Shown here piece by piece: positions 14,301 to 29,300 of a stretch of 64,000 nt of DNA (position 1 is its first letter; each line of letters opens with the position of its first letter). The notes beneath the pieces are model-generated. The model was not told the DNA's origin. It searched no databases and saw only the letters and a program-made list of their open reading frames with translations. A program made the position numbers and the translations under genes. The stretch comes from Atrina japonica. Lineage: Eukaryota; Mollusca; Bivalvia; Pterioida; Pinnidae. The DNA is taken from assembly GCA_030159075.1 (NCBI GenBank), contig BROG01000044.1, forward strand, positions 2,033,001 to 2,097,000, read 5' to 3'.

Positions 14301-17300
14301 GCACCAATGACATTTGTGGCAGAAAAATGTGGACCCTTTCTTGTGCACACACATCATGTATGCCTTTGGAAAAGTAGTAGGAAACGATATTGACGCATAC
14401 GAATGGAACGACAAAACCAGTGGTGGTATGTATGAACTGAAATAATTATTGTCAATGGTTTTCACTAGCCAGCTGTGCAATGCCCGACCATTTTCACATT
14501 AGACATATCTATCAGGTACGAGGATGGTATGCATTATAACGCAATTGTAAATATTTGTATTTCTTTATAGGACAATATGAACGAAATTATGAACCTGAAA
14601 AATGTAAATTCGGACCTGAGGGTTTCACTAGCTATTGGAGGATGGACGCACGGTACTGCCCCATTTGTGGCTTTGGTAGACGATCCAAATGACATAGACA
14701 CGTTTGCTAATAATGCTGTGGCATATCTCCGTGCATATGGCTTCGACGGCTTAGACCTTGATTGGGAGTACCCAGGGAGTAATGGTAGCCCTACTGGTGA
14801 CAAACAACGATTCACCGCTCCTGGTGCAGGTAAATATGAGTATGAGACTACAATTGTTCCGAAAGAAAGTAGATTTAAATTTCACGTCGTTCATGTCTCT
14901 TTAGGACAGATGTGTTGAATTTCAATATACTATATCAATGTGTATTTGCAGAAACTGAGGAGTGCATTCGATGCTGATACAACATCGACAGGACGTTCTA
15001 GACTCTTGCTTACAGCTGCTGTTTCTGCATCCAAGACGACCATCGATTCAGGATACGAAATCAGTCTAATTGCACAGTAAGAATTTTACATCTCGCTCAT
15101 CAAGACCAAAAGCTTGAACAAATTCCACTTAATGTAAAACTGCCGAGAACGAGCACGTTTAACGCCTGTAAATAATATGTAATGAATTTTGATTTAAAAC
15201 TGAAATCAGTGAAAAAAATATCAGCATTGTAAGTACAGTCATTTTCCTTGGTTAAGGACGTGAATGAATGAATGATGATCTTGATCCATGACTTTCAGGT
15301 ACCTGGACTTTATCAACCTAATGTCTTATGATCTGCATGGATCTTGGGATGGCGTAACTGGACATCACAGTGCCTTGTACAGTCGCAGTGGGGAGACAGG
15401 TGGAGATCTGTATTTGAATCAGGTAAGGGCATATTCCCAAAATGAATGTAAATAACGTATATTGCAATGTCAATAGTGTTTATCACATGACGATAAATAT
15501 TCATAGACCTTTGAAGCAAATCGAGTAGGAAACTTTCTGACCTTGACAATATATGTCATCTATTCTTCCAGGACTATGCTGTAAACTATTGGATAAACGC
15601 AGGTGCACCACCAGAGAAAAATCATTCTAGGTCTAGGACTGTATGGAAGATCGTTTACGCTGGCCAGCTCATTTGCTCACGGCCTGGGAGCAACAACGAA
15701 TGGTGCCGGAAATGCTGGAACATATACTGTTTGAAGCTGGATTACTTGCGTATTATGAGGTAAGTTAATTGTTGGATTTCCTTCGATCATGCGGTGAGTA
15801 ATGAATACTCATTGATCACAATGTTGATATTTGCTGGTTTCTGTCAATCTGTTATCAATGTATATGATAAGCTTTGGAAATGAGGCTGTCAGTGAAGAAC
15901 ATTTCTCGACAATACGTTGTTTGTATTTCAGGTGTGTGACAAGATTAAAAAATAATGGCTGGACGAGGGTATGGAATGACGAACATAAAGTTCCTTATGC
16001 CTATGGAGGTAATCAGTGGATTGGCTACGACGACACGGAGAGTTTTCACGGTGAAGGTCAGTTGAATACGAAAAAATTAATTTCACTTTTTCAGGGATAT
16101 CTTTAATTTACTTGAAATAAATCAGACTTAATTGGTTGTTCGATCAAAGGTGTCTCCTGTGTTTCACTTTTGGAAAAGTATCTTAATGAAATGAGAAAGT
16201 TTCAAATTAGTATGAAAAATAATGCTGCATTTATTAACATTTTGCAGGCAAACTACATCAAATCCAGGGGGCTTGGCGGTGCAATGGTCTGGTCCATAGA
16301 TCAGGACGACTTTGCCGGAACTTGTGGTGATGGCAATTTCCATTAATGACCGTTCTGAAAGATGCACTAAGTTCCACGAGTAGTCAGTCTTCTTCCTCCA
16401 CTCCTCTCAACACACAGCCGTGTCTTCATCAGTGCCGCCAATGACAATTTCTCCTGTTACACCAGCTTCGGGCTACAAACGCGTCTGTTATTTTACTAAT
16501 TGGGCACAGTATCGGACTGCACCCAATGACATTTGTGGCAGAAAATGTGGACCCTTTCTTGTGCACACACATCATGTATGCCTTTGGAAAAGTAGTAGGA
16601 AACGATATTGACGCATACGAATGGAACGACAAAACCAGTGGTGGTATGTATGAACTGAAATAATTATTGTCAATGGTTTTCACTAGCCAGCTGTGCAATG
16701 CCCGACCATTTTTCACATTAGACATATCTATCAGGTACGAGGATGGTATGCATTTAACGCAATTGTAAATATTTGTATTTCTTTATAGGACAATATGAAC
16801 GAATTATGAACCTGAAAAATGTAAATTCGGACCTGAGGGTTTCACTAGCTATTGGAGGATGGACGCACGGTACTGCCCCATTTGTGGCTTTGGTAGACGA
16901 TCCAAATGACATAGACACGTTTGCTAATAATGCTGTGGCATATCTCCGTGCATATGGCTTCGACGGCTTAGACCTTGATTGGGAGTACCCAGGGAGTAAT
17001 GGTAGCCCTACTGGTGACAAACAACGATTCACGCTCCTGGTGCAGGTAAATATGAGTATGAGACTACAATTGTTCCGAAAGAAAGTAGATTTAAATTTCA
17101 CGTCGTTCATGTCTCTTTAGGACAGATGTGTTGAATTTCAATATACTATATCAATGTATTTGCAGAAACTGAGGAGTGCATTCGATGCTGATACAACATC
17201 GACAGGACGTTCTAGACTCTTGCTTACAGCTGCTGTTTCTGCATCCAAGACGACCATCGATTCAGGATACGAAATCAGTCTAATTGCACAGTAAGAATTT

Positions 17301-20300
17301 TACATCTCGCTCATCAAGACCAAAAGCTTGAAAAAAAAAATTCCACTTAATGTAAAACTGCCGAGAACGAGCACGTTTAACGCCTGTAAATAATATGTAA
17401 TGAATTTTGATTTTTTAAAACTGAAATCAGTGAAAAAAATATCAGCATTGTAAGTACAGTCATTTTCCTTGGTTAAGGACGTGAATGAATGAATGATGAT
17501 CTTGATCCATGACTTTCCAGGTACCTGGACTTTTATCAACCTAATGTCTTATGATCTGCATGGATCTTGGGATGGCGTAACTGGACATCACAGTGCCTTG
17601 TACAGTCGCAGTGGGGGAGACAGGTGGAGATCTGTATTTGAATCAGGTAAGGGCATATTCCCAAAATGAATGTAAATAACGTATATTGCAATGTCAATAG
17701 TGTTTATCACATGACGATAAATATTCATAGACCTTTGAAGCAAATCGAGTAGGAAACTTTCTGACCTTGACAATATATGTCATCTATTCTTCCAGGGACT
17801 ATGCTGTAAACTATTGGATAAACGCAGGTGCACCACCAGAGAAAATCATTCTAGGTCTAGGACTGTATGGAAGATCGTTTACGCTGGCCAGCTCATTTGC
17901 TCACGGCCTGGGAGCAACAACGAATGGTGCCGGAAATGCTGGAACATATACTGTTGAAGCTGGATTACTTGCGTATTATGAGGTAAGTTAATTGTTGGAT
18001 TTCCTTCGATCATGCGGTAGTAATGAATACTCATTGATCACAATGTTGATATTTGCTGGTTTCTGTCAATCTGTTATCAATGTATATGATAAGCTTTGGA
18101 AATGAGGCTGTCAGTGAAGAACATTTCTCGACAATACGTTGTTTGTATTTCAGGTGTGTGACAAGATTAAAAATAATGGCTGGACGAGGGTATGGAATGA
18201 CGAACATAAAGTTCCTTATGCCTATGGAGGTAATCAGTGGATTGGCTACGACGACACGGAGAGTTTCACGGTGAAGGTCAGTTGAATACGAAAAAATTAA
18301 TTTCATTTGTTCAGGGAGATCTTTAATTTACTTGAAATAAATGAGACTTAATTGGTTGTTCGATCAAAGGTGTCTGTGTTTCACTTTTGGAAAAGTATCT
18401 TAATGAAATGAGAAAGTTTCAAATTAGTATGAAAAAAATAATGCTGCATTTATTAACATTTTGCAGGCAAACTACATCAAATCCCAGGGGCTTTGGCGGT
18501 GCAATGGTCTGGTCCATAGATCAGGACGACTTTGCCGGAACTTGTGGTGATGGCAATTTCCCATTAATGACCGTTCTGAAAGATGCACTAAGTTCCACGA
18601 GTAGTCAGTCTTCTTCCTCCAGTCCTCTCAACACACAGCCCGTGTCTTCATCAGTGCCGCCAATGACAATTTCTCCTGTTACACCAGCTTCGGGCTACAA
18701 ACGCGTCTGTTATTTTACTAATTGGGCACAGTATCGGACTGCACCAATGACATTTGGTGGCAGAAAATGTGGACCCTTTCTTGTGCACACACATCATGTA
18801 TGCCTTTGGAAAAGTAGTAGGAAACGATATTGACGCATACGAATGGAACGACAAAACCAGTGGTGGTATGTATGAACTGAAATAATTATTGTCAATGGTT
18901 TTCACTAGCCAGCTGTGCAATGCCCAACCATTTTCACATTAGACATATCTATCAGGTACGAGGATGGTATGCATTTAACGCAATTGTAAATATTTGTATT
19001 TCTTTATAGGACAATATGAACGAATTATGAACCTGAAAAATGTAAATTCGGACCTGAGGGTTTCACTAGCTATTGGAGGATGGACGCACGGTACTGCCCC
19101 ATTTGTGGCTTTGGTAGACGATCCAAATGACATAGACACGTTTGCTAATAATGCTGTGGCATATCTCCGTGCATATGGCTTCGACGGCTTAGACCTTGAT
19201 TGGGAGTACCCAGGGAGTAATGGTAGCCCTCCTGGTGACAAACAACGATTCACGCTCCTGGTGCAGGTAAATATGAGTATGAGACTACAATTGTTCCGAA
19301 AGAAAGTAGATTTAAAATTTCACGTCGTTCATGTCTCTTTAGGACAGATGTGTTGAATTTCAATATACTATATCAATGTATTTGCAGAAACTGAGGAGTG
19401 CATTCGATGCTGATACAACATCGACAGGACGTTCTAGACTCTTGCTTACAGCTGCTGTTTCTGCATCCAAGACGACCATCGATTCCGGATACGAAATCAG
19501 TCTAATTGCACAGTAAGAATTTTACATCTCGCTCATCAAGACCAAAAGCTTGAAAAAATTCCACTTAGTGTAAAACTGCCGAGAACGAGCACGTTTAACG
19601 CCTGTAAATAATATGTAATGGATTTTGATTTAAAACTAAAATCAGTGAAAAAAATATCAGCATTGTAAGTACAGTCATTTTCCTTGGTTAAGGACGTGAA
19701 TGAATGAATGATGATCTTGATCCATGACTTTCCAGGTACCTGGACTTTATCAACCTAATGTCTTATGATCTGCATGGATCTTGGGATGGCGTAACTGGAC
19801 ATCACAGTGCCTTGTACAGTCGCAGTGGGGAGACAGGTGGAGATCTGTATTTGAATCAGGTAAGGGCATATTCCCAAAATGAATGTAAATAAATAACGTA
19901 TATTGCAATGTCAATAGTGTTTATCACATGACGATAAATATTCATAGACCTTTGAAGCAAATCGAGTAGGAAACTTTCTGACCTTGACAATATATGTCAT
20001 CTATTCTTCCAGGACTATACTGTAAACTATTGGATAAACGCAGGTGTCACCACCAGAGAAAATCATTCTAGGTCTAGGACTGTATGGAAGATCGTTTACG
20101 CTGGCCAGCTCATTTGCTCACGGCCTGGGAGCAACAACGAATGGTGCCGGAAATGCTGGAACATATACTGTTGAAGCTGGATTACTTGCGTATTATGAGG
20201 TAAGTTAATTGTTGGATTTCCTTCGATCATGCGGTAGTAATGAATACTCATTGATCACAATGTTGATATTTGCTGGTTTCTGTCAATCTGTTATCAATGT

Positions 20301-23300
20301 ATATGATAAGCTTTGGAAATGAGGCTGTCAGTGAAGAACATTTCTCGACAATACGTTGTTTGTATTTCAGGTGTGTGACAAGATTAAAAATAATGGCTGG
20401 ACGAGGGTATGGAATGACGAACATAAAGTTCCTTATGCCTATGGAGGTAATCAGTGGATTGGCTACGACGACACGGAGAGTTTCACGGTGAAGGTCAGTT
20501 GAATACGAAAAAATTAATTTCATTTGTTCAGGGAGATCTTTAATTTACTTGAAATAAATGAGACTTAATTGGTTGTTCGATCAAAGGTGTCTGTGTTTCA
20601 CTTTTGGAAAAGTATCTTAATGAAATGAGAAAGTTTCAAATTAGTATGAAAAATAATGCTGCATTTATTAACATTTTGCAGGCAAACTACATCAAATCCC
20701 AGGGGCTTGGCGGTGCAATGGTCTGGTCCATAGATCAGGACGACTTTGCCGGAACTTGTGGTGATGGCAATTTCCCATTAATGACCGTTCTGAAAGATGC
20801 ACTAAGTTCCACGAGTAGTCAGTCTTCTTCCTCCAGTCCTCTCAACACACAGCCCGTGTCTTCATCAGTGCCGCCAATGACAATTTCTCCTGTTACACCA
20901 GCTTCGGGCTACAAACGCGTCTGTTATTTTACTAATTGGGCACAGTATCGGACTGCACCAATGACATTTGTGGCAGAAAATGTGGACCCTTTCTTGTGCA
21001 CACACATCATGTATGCCTTTGGAAAAGTAGTAGGAAACGATATTGACGCATACGAATGGAACGACACAAACAGTGGTGGTATGTATTAACTGAAATAATT
21101 ATTGTCAATGGTTTTCACTAGCCAGCTGTGCAATGCCCAACCATTTTCACATTAGACATATCTATCAGGAACGAGGATGGTATGCATTTAACGCAATTGT
21201 AAATATTTGTATTTCTTTATAGGACAATATGAACGAATTATGAACCTGAAAAATGTAAATTCGGACCTGAGGGTTTCACTAGCTATTGGAGGATGGACGC
21301 ACGGTACTGCCCCATTTGTGGCTTTGGTAGACGATCCAAATGACATAGACACGTTTGCTAATAATGCTGTGGCATATCTCCGTGCATATGGCTTCGACGG
21401 CTTAGACCTTGATTGGGAGTACCCAGGGAGTAATGGTAGCCCTCCTGGTGACAAACAACGATTCACGCTCCTGGTGCAGGTAAATATGAGTATGAGACTA
21501 CAATTGTTCCGAAAGAAAGTAGATTTAAATTTCACGTCGTTCATGTCTCTTTAGGACAGATGTGTTGAATTTCAATATATACTATATCAATGTATTTGCA
21601 GAAACTGAGGAGTGCATTCGATGCTGATACAACATCGACAGGACGTTCTAGACTCTTGCTTACAGCTGCTGTTTCTGCATCCAAGACGACCATCGATTCC
21701 GGATACGAAATCAGTCTAATTGCACAGTAAGAATTTTACATCTCGCTCATCAAGACCAAAAGCTTGAAAAAATTCCACTTAGTGTAAAACTGCCGAGAAC
21801 GAGCACGTTTAACGCCTGTAAATAATATGTAATGGATTTTGATTTAAAACTAAAATCAGTGAAAAAAATATCAGCATTGTAAGTACAGTCATTTTCCTTG
21901 GTTAAGGACGTGAATGAATGAATGATGATCTTGATCCATGACTTTCCAGGTACCTGGACTTTATCAACCTAATGTCTTATGATCTGCATGGATCTTGGGA
22001 TGGCGTAACTGGACATCACAGTGCCTTGTACAGTCGCAGTGGGGAGACAGGTGGAGATCTGTATTTGAATCAGGTAAGGGCATATTCCCAAAATGAATGT
22101 AAATAACGTATATTGCAATGTCAATAGTGTTTATCACATGACGATAAATATTCATAGACCTTTGAAGCAAATCGAGTAGGAAACTTTCTGACCTTGACAA
22201 TATATGTCATCTATTCTTCCAGGACTATGCTGTAAACTATTGGATAAACGCAGGGTGCACCACCAGAGAAAATCATTTCTAGGTCTAGGACTGTATGGAA
22301 GATCGTTTACGCTGGCCAGCTCATTTGCTCACGGCCTGGGAGCAACAACGAATGGTGCCGGAAAAATGCTGGAACATATACTGTTGAAGCTGGATTACTT
22401 GCGTATTATGAGGTAAGTTAATTGTTGGATTTCCTTCGATCATGCGGTAGTAATGAATACTCATTGATCACAATGTTGATATTTGCTGGTTTCTGTCAAT
22501 CTGTTATCAATGTATATGAATAAGCTTTGGAAATGAGGCTGTCAGTGAAGAACATTTCTCGACAATACGTTGTTTGTATTTCAGGTGTGTGACAAGATTA
22601 AAAATAATGGCTGGACGAGGGTATGGAATGACGAACATAAAGTTCCTTATGCCTATGGAGGTAATCAGTGGATTGGCTACGACGACACGGAGAGTTTCAC
22701 GGTGAAGGTCAGTTGAATACGAAAAAAATTAATTTCACTTTTTCAGGGATATCTTTAATTTACTTGAAATAAATCAGACTTAATTGGTTGTTCGATCAAA
22801 GGTGTCTGTGTTTCACTTTTGGAAAAGTATCTTAATGAAATGAGAAAGTTTCAAATTAGTATGAAAAATAATGCTGCATTTATTAACATTTTGCAGGCAA
22901 ACTACATCAAATCCCAGGGGCTTGGCGGTGCAATGGTCTGGTCCATAGATCAGGACGACTTTGCCGGAACTTGTGGTGATGGCAATTTCCCATTAATGAC
23001 CGTTCTGAAAGATGCACTAAGTTCCACGAGTAGTCAGTCTTCTTCCTCCACTCCCTCTCAACACACAGCCCGTGTCTTCATCAGTGCCGCCAATGACAAT
23101 TTCTCCTGTTACACCAGCTTCGGGCTACAAACGCGTCTCTGTTATTTTACTAATTGGGCACAGTATCGGACTGCACCAATGACATTTGTGGCAGAAAATG
23201 TGGACCCTTTCTTGTGCACACACATCATGTATGCCTTTGGAAAAGTAGTAGGAAACGATATTGACGCATACGAATGGAACGACAAAACCAGTGGTGGTTA

Positions 23301-26300
23301 TGTATGAACTGAAATAATTATTGTCAATGGTTTTCACTAGCCAGCTGTGCAATGCCCGACCATATTTCACATTAGACATATCTATCAGGTACGAGGATGG
23401 TATGCATTTAACGCAATTGTAAATATTTGTATTTCTTTATAGGACAATATGAACGAATTATGAACCTGAAAAATGTAAATTCGGACCTGAGGGTTTCACT
23501 AGCTATTGGAGGATGGACGCACGGTACTGCCCCATTTGTGGCTTTGGTAGACGATCCAAATGACATAGACACGTTTGCTAATAATGCTTGTGGCATATCT
23601 CCGTGCATATGGCTTCGACGGCTTAGACCTTGATTGGGATGTACCCAGGGAGTAATGGTAGCCCTACTGGTGACAAACAACGATTCACGCTCCTGGTGCA
23701 GGTAAATATGAGTATGAGACTACAATTGTTCCGAAAGAAAGTAGATTTAAATTTCACGTCGTTCATGTCTCTTTAGGACAGATGTGTTGAATTTCAATAT
23801 ACTATATCAATGTATTTGCAGAAACTGAGGAGTGCATTTCGATGCTGATACAACATCGACAGGACGTTCTAGACTCTTGCTTACAGCTGCTGTTTCTGCA
23901 TCCAAGACGACCATCGATTCGGATACGAAATCAGTCTAATTGCACAGTAAGAATTTTTTACATCTCGCTCATCAAGACCAAAAAGCTTGAAAAAAATTCC
24001 ACTTAGTGTAAAACTGCCGAGAACGAGCACGTTTAACGCCTGTAAATAATATGTAATGAATTTTGATTTAAAACTGAAACCAGTGAAAAAAATATCAGCA
24101 TTGTAAGTACAGTCATTTTCCTTGGTTAAGGACGTGAATGAATGAATGATGATCTTGATCCATGACTTTCCAGGTACCTGGACTTTATCAACCTAATGTC
24201 TTATGATCTGCATGGATCTTGGGATGGCGTAACTGGACATCACAGTGCCTTGTACAGTCGCAGTGGGGAGACAGGTGGAGATCTGTATTTGAATCAGGGT
24301 AAGGGCATATTCCCAAAATGAATGTAAATAACGTATATTGCAATGTCAATAGTGTTTATCACATGACGATAAATATTCATAGACCTTTGAAGCAAATCGA
24401 GTAGGAAACTTTCTGACCTTGACAATATATGTCATCTATTCTTCCAGGACTATGCTGTAAACTATTGGATAAACGCAGGTGCACCACCAGAGAAAATCAT
24501 TCTAGGTCTAGGACTGTATGGAAGATCGTTTACGCTGGCCAGCTCATTTGCTCACGGCCTGGGAGCAACAACGAATGGTGCCGGAAATGCTGGAACATAT
24601 ACTGTTGAAGCTGGATTACTTGCGTATTATGAGGTAAGTTAATTGTTGGATTTTCCTTCGATCATGCGGTAGTAATGAATACTCATTGATCACAATGTTG
24701 ATATTTGCTGGTTTCTGTCAATCTGTTATCAATGTATATGATAAGCTTTGGAAATGGAGGCTGTCAGTGAAGAACATTTCTCGACAATACGTTGTTTGTA
24801 TTTCAGGTGTGTGACAAGATTAAAAATAATGGCTGGACGAGGGTATGGAATGACGAACATAAAAGTTCCTTATGCCTATGGAGGTAATCAGTGGATTTGG
24901 CTACGACGACACGGAGAGTTTCACGGTGAAGGTCAGTTGAATACGAAAAAATTAATTTCACTTTTTCAGGGATATCTTTAATTTACTTGAAATAAATCAG
25001 ACTTAATTGGTTGTTCGATCAAAAGGTGTCTGTGTTTCACTTTTGGGAAAAGTATCTTAATGAAATGAGAAAGTTTCAAATTAGTATGAAAAATAATGCT
25101 GCATTTATTAACATTTTGCAGGCAAACTACATCAAATCCCAGGGGCTTGGCGGTGCAATGGTCTGGTCCATAGATCAGGACGACTTTGCCGGAACTTGTG
25201 GTGATGGCAATTTCCCATTAATGACCGTTCTGAAAGATGCACTAAGTTCCACGAGTAGTCAGTCTTCTTCCTCCACTCCTCTCAACACACAGCCCGTGTG
25301 TCTTCATCAGTGCCGCCAATGACAATTTCTCCTGTTACACCAGCTTCGGGCTACAAACGCGTCTGTTATTTTACTAATTGGGCACAGTATCGGACTGCAC
25401 CAATGACATTTGTGGCAGAAAATGTGGACCCTTTCTTGTGCACACACATCATGTATGCCTTTGGAAAAAGTAGTAGGAAACGATATTGACGCATACGAAT
25501 GGAACGACAAAACCAGTGGTGGTATGTATGAACTGAAATAATTATTGTCAATGGTTTTCACTAGCCAGCTGTGTGCAATGCCCGACCATTTTCACATTAG
25601 ACATATCTATCAGGTACGAGGATGGTATGCATTTAACGCAATTGTAAATATTTGTATTTCTTTATAGGACAATATGAACGAATTATGAACCTGAAAAATG
25701 TAAATTCGGACCTGAGGGTTTCACTAGCTATATTGGAGGATGGACGCACGGTACTGCCCCATTTGTGGCTTTGGTAGACGATCCAAATGACATAGACACG
25801 TTTGCTAATAATGCTGTGGCATATCTCCGTGCATATGGCTTCGACGGCTTAGACCTTGATTGGGAGTACCCAGGGAGTAATGGTAGCCCTACTGGTGACA
25901 AACAACGATTCACGCTCCTGGTGCAGGTAAATATGAGTATGAGACTACAATTGTTCCGAAAGAAAGTAGATTTAAATTTCACGTCGTTCATGTCTCTTTA
26001 GGACAGATGTGTTGAATTTCAATATACTATATCAATGTATTTGCAGAAACTGAGGAGTGCATTCGATGCTGATACAACATCGACAGGACGTTCTAGACTC
26101 TTGCTTACAGCTGCTGTTTCTGCATCCAAGACGACCATCGATTCCGGATACGAAATCAGTCTAATTGCACAGTAAGAATTTTACATCTCGCTCATCAAGA
26201 CCAAAAGCTTGAAAAAATTCCACTTAGTGTAAAACTGCCGAGAACGAGCACGTTTAACGCCTGTAAATAATATGTAATGAATTTTGATTTAAAACTGAAA

Positions 26301-29300
26301 CCAGTGTGAAAAAAATATCAGCATTGTAAAGTACAGTCATTTTCCTTGGTTAAGGACGTGAATGAATGAATGATGATCTTGATCCATGACTTTCCAGGTA
26401 CCTGGACTTTATCAACCTAATGTCTTATGATCTGCATGGATCTTGGGATGGCGTAACTGGACATCACAGTGCCTTGTACAGTCGCAGTGGGGAGACAGGT
26501 GGAGATCTGTATTTGAATCAGGTAAGGGCATATTCCCAAATGAATGTAAATAACGTATATTGCAATGTCAATAGTGTTTATCACATGACGATAAATATTC
26601 ATAGACCTTTGAAGCAAATCGAGTAGGAAACTTTCTGACCTTGACAATATATGTCATCTATTCTTCCAGGACTATGCTGTAAACTATTGGATAAACGCAG
26701 GTGCACCACCAGAGAAAATCATTCTAGGTCTAGGACTGTATGGAAGATCGTTTACGCTGGCCAGCTCATTTGCTCACGGCCTGGGAGCAACAACGAATGG
26801 TGCCGGAAATGCTGGAACATATACTGTTGAAGCTGGATTACTTGCGTATTATGAGGTAAGGTTAATTGTTGGATTTCCTTCGATCATGCGGTAGTAATGA
26901 ATACTCATTGATCACAATGTTGATATTTGCTTGGTTTCTGTCAATCTGTTATCAATGTATATGATAAGCTTTGGAAATGAGGCTGTCAGTGAAGAACATT
27001 TCTCGACATTACGTTGTTTGTATTTCAGGTGTGTGACAAGATTAAAAATAATGGCTGGACGAGGGTATGGAATGACGAACATAAAGTTCCTTATGCCTAT
27101 GGAGGTAATCAGTGGATTGGCTACGACGACACGGAGAGTTTCACGGTGAAGGTCAGTTGAATACGAAAAAATTAATTTCACTTTTTCAGGGATATCTTTA
27201 ATTTACTTGAAATAAATCAGACTTAATTGGTTGTTCGATCAAAGGTGTCTGTGTTTCACTTTTGGAAAAGTATCTTAATGAAATGAGAAAGTTTCAAATT
27301 AGTATGAAAAATAATGCTGCATTTATTAACATTTTGCAGGCAAACTACATCAAATCCCAGGGGCTTGGCGGTGCAATGGTCTGGTCCATAGATCAGGACG
27401 ACTTTGCCGGAACTTGTGGTGATGGCAATTCCCATTAATGACCGTTCTGAAAGATGCACTAAGTTCCACGAGTAGTCAGTCTTCTTCCTCCACTCCTCTC
27501 AACACACAGCCCGTGTCTTCATCAGTGCCGCCAATGACAAATTCTCCTGTTACACCAGCTTCGGGCTACAAACGCGTCTGTTATTTTACTAATTGGGCAC
27601 AGTATCGGACTGCACCAATGACATTTGTGGCAGAAAATGTGGACCCTTTCTTGTGCACACACATCATGTATGCCTTTGGAAAAGTAGTAGGAAACGATAT
27701 TGACGCATACGAATGGAACGACAAAACCAGTGGTGGTATGTATGAACTGAAATAATTATTGTCAATGGTTTTCACTAGCCAGCTGTGCAATGCCCGACCA
27801 TTTTTCACATTAGACATATCTATCAGGTACGAGGATGGTATGCATTTTAACGCAATTGTAAATATTTGTATTTCTTTATAGGACAATATGAACGAATTAT
27901 GAACCTGAAAAAATGTAAATTCGGACCTGAGGGTTTCACTAGCTATTGGAGGATGGACGCACGGTACTGCCCCCCATTTGTGGCTTTGGTAGACGATCCA
28001 AATGACATAGACACGTTTGCTAATAATGCTGTGGCATATCTCCGTGCATATGGCTTCGACGGCTTAGACCTTGATTGGGAGTACCCAGGGAGTAATGGTA
28101 GCCCTCCTGGTGACAAACAAACGATTCACGCTCTGGTGCAGGTAAATATGAGTATGAGACTACAATTGTTCCGAAAGAAAGTAGATTTAAATTTCACGTC
28201 GTTCATGTCTCTTTAGGACAGATGTGTTGAATTTCAATATACTATATCAATGTATTTGCAGAAACTGAGGAGTGCATTCGATGCTGATACAACATCGACA
28301 GGACGTTTCTAGACTCTTGCTTACAGCTGCTGTTTCTGCATCCAAGACGACCATCGATTCCGGATACGAAATCAGTCTAATTGAACAGTAAGAATTTTAC
28401 ATCTCGCTCATCAAGACCAAAAGCTTGAAAAAATTCCACTTAATGTAAAACTGCCGAGAATGAGCACGTTTAACGCCTGTAAATAATATGTAATGAATTT
28501 TGATTTAAAACTGAAACCAGTGAAAAAAATATCAGCATTGTAAGTACAGTCATTTTCCTTGGTTAAGGACGTGAATGAATGAATGATGATCTTGATCCAT
28601 GACTTTCCAGGTACCTGGACTTTATCAACCTAATGTCTTATGATCTGCATGGATCTTGGGATGGCGTAACTGGACATCACAGTGCCTTGTACAGTCGCAG
28701 TGGGGAGACAGGTGGAGATCTGTATTTGAATCAGGTAAGGGCATATTCCCAAAATGAATGTAAATAACGTATATTGCAATGTCAATAGTGTTTATCACAT
28801 GACGATAAATATTCATAGACCTTTGAAGCAAATCGAGTAGGAAACTTTCTGACCTTGACAATATATGTCATCTATTCTTCCAGGACTATGCTGTAAACTA
28901 TTGGATAAACGCAGGTGCACCACCAGAGAAAATCATTCTAGGTCTAGGACTGTATGGAAGATCGTTTACGCTGGCCAGCTCATTTGCTCACGGCCTGGGA
29001 GCAACAACGAATGGTGCCAGGAAATGCTGGAACATATACTGTTGAAGCTGGATTACTTGCGTATTATGAGGTAAGTTTAATTGTTGGATTTCCTTCGATC
29101 ATGCGGTAGTAATGAATACTCATTGATCACAATGTTGATATTTGCTGGTTTTTGTCAATCTGTTATCAATGTATATGATAAGCTTTGGAAATGAGGCTGT
29201 CAGTGAAGAACATTTCTCGCGACAATACGTTGTTTGTATTTCAGGTGTGTGACAAGATTAAAAATAATGGCTGGACGAGGGTATGGAATGACGAACATAA

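Noticed and set aside
16754..17110. Recurring reverse-strand open frames of 60-118 codons through the GH18 array
   Set aside because: They are antisense to the exons with clear GH18 homology, repeat with each unit and cross splice sites; shadows only.
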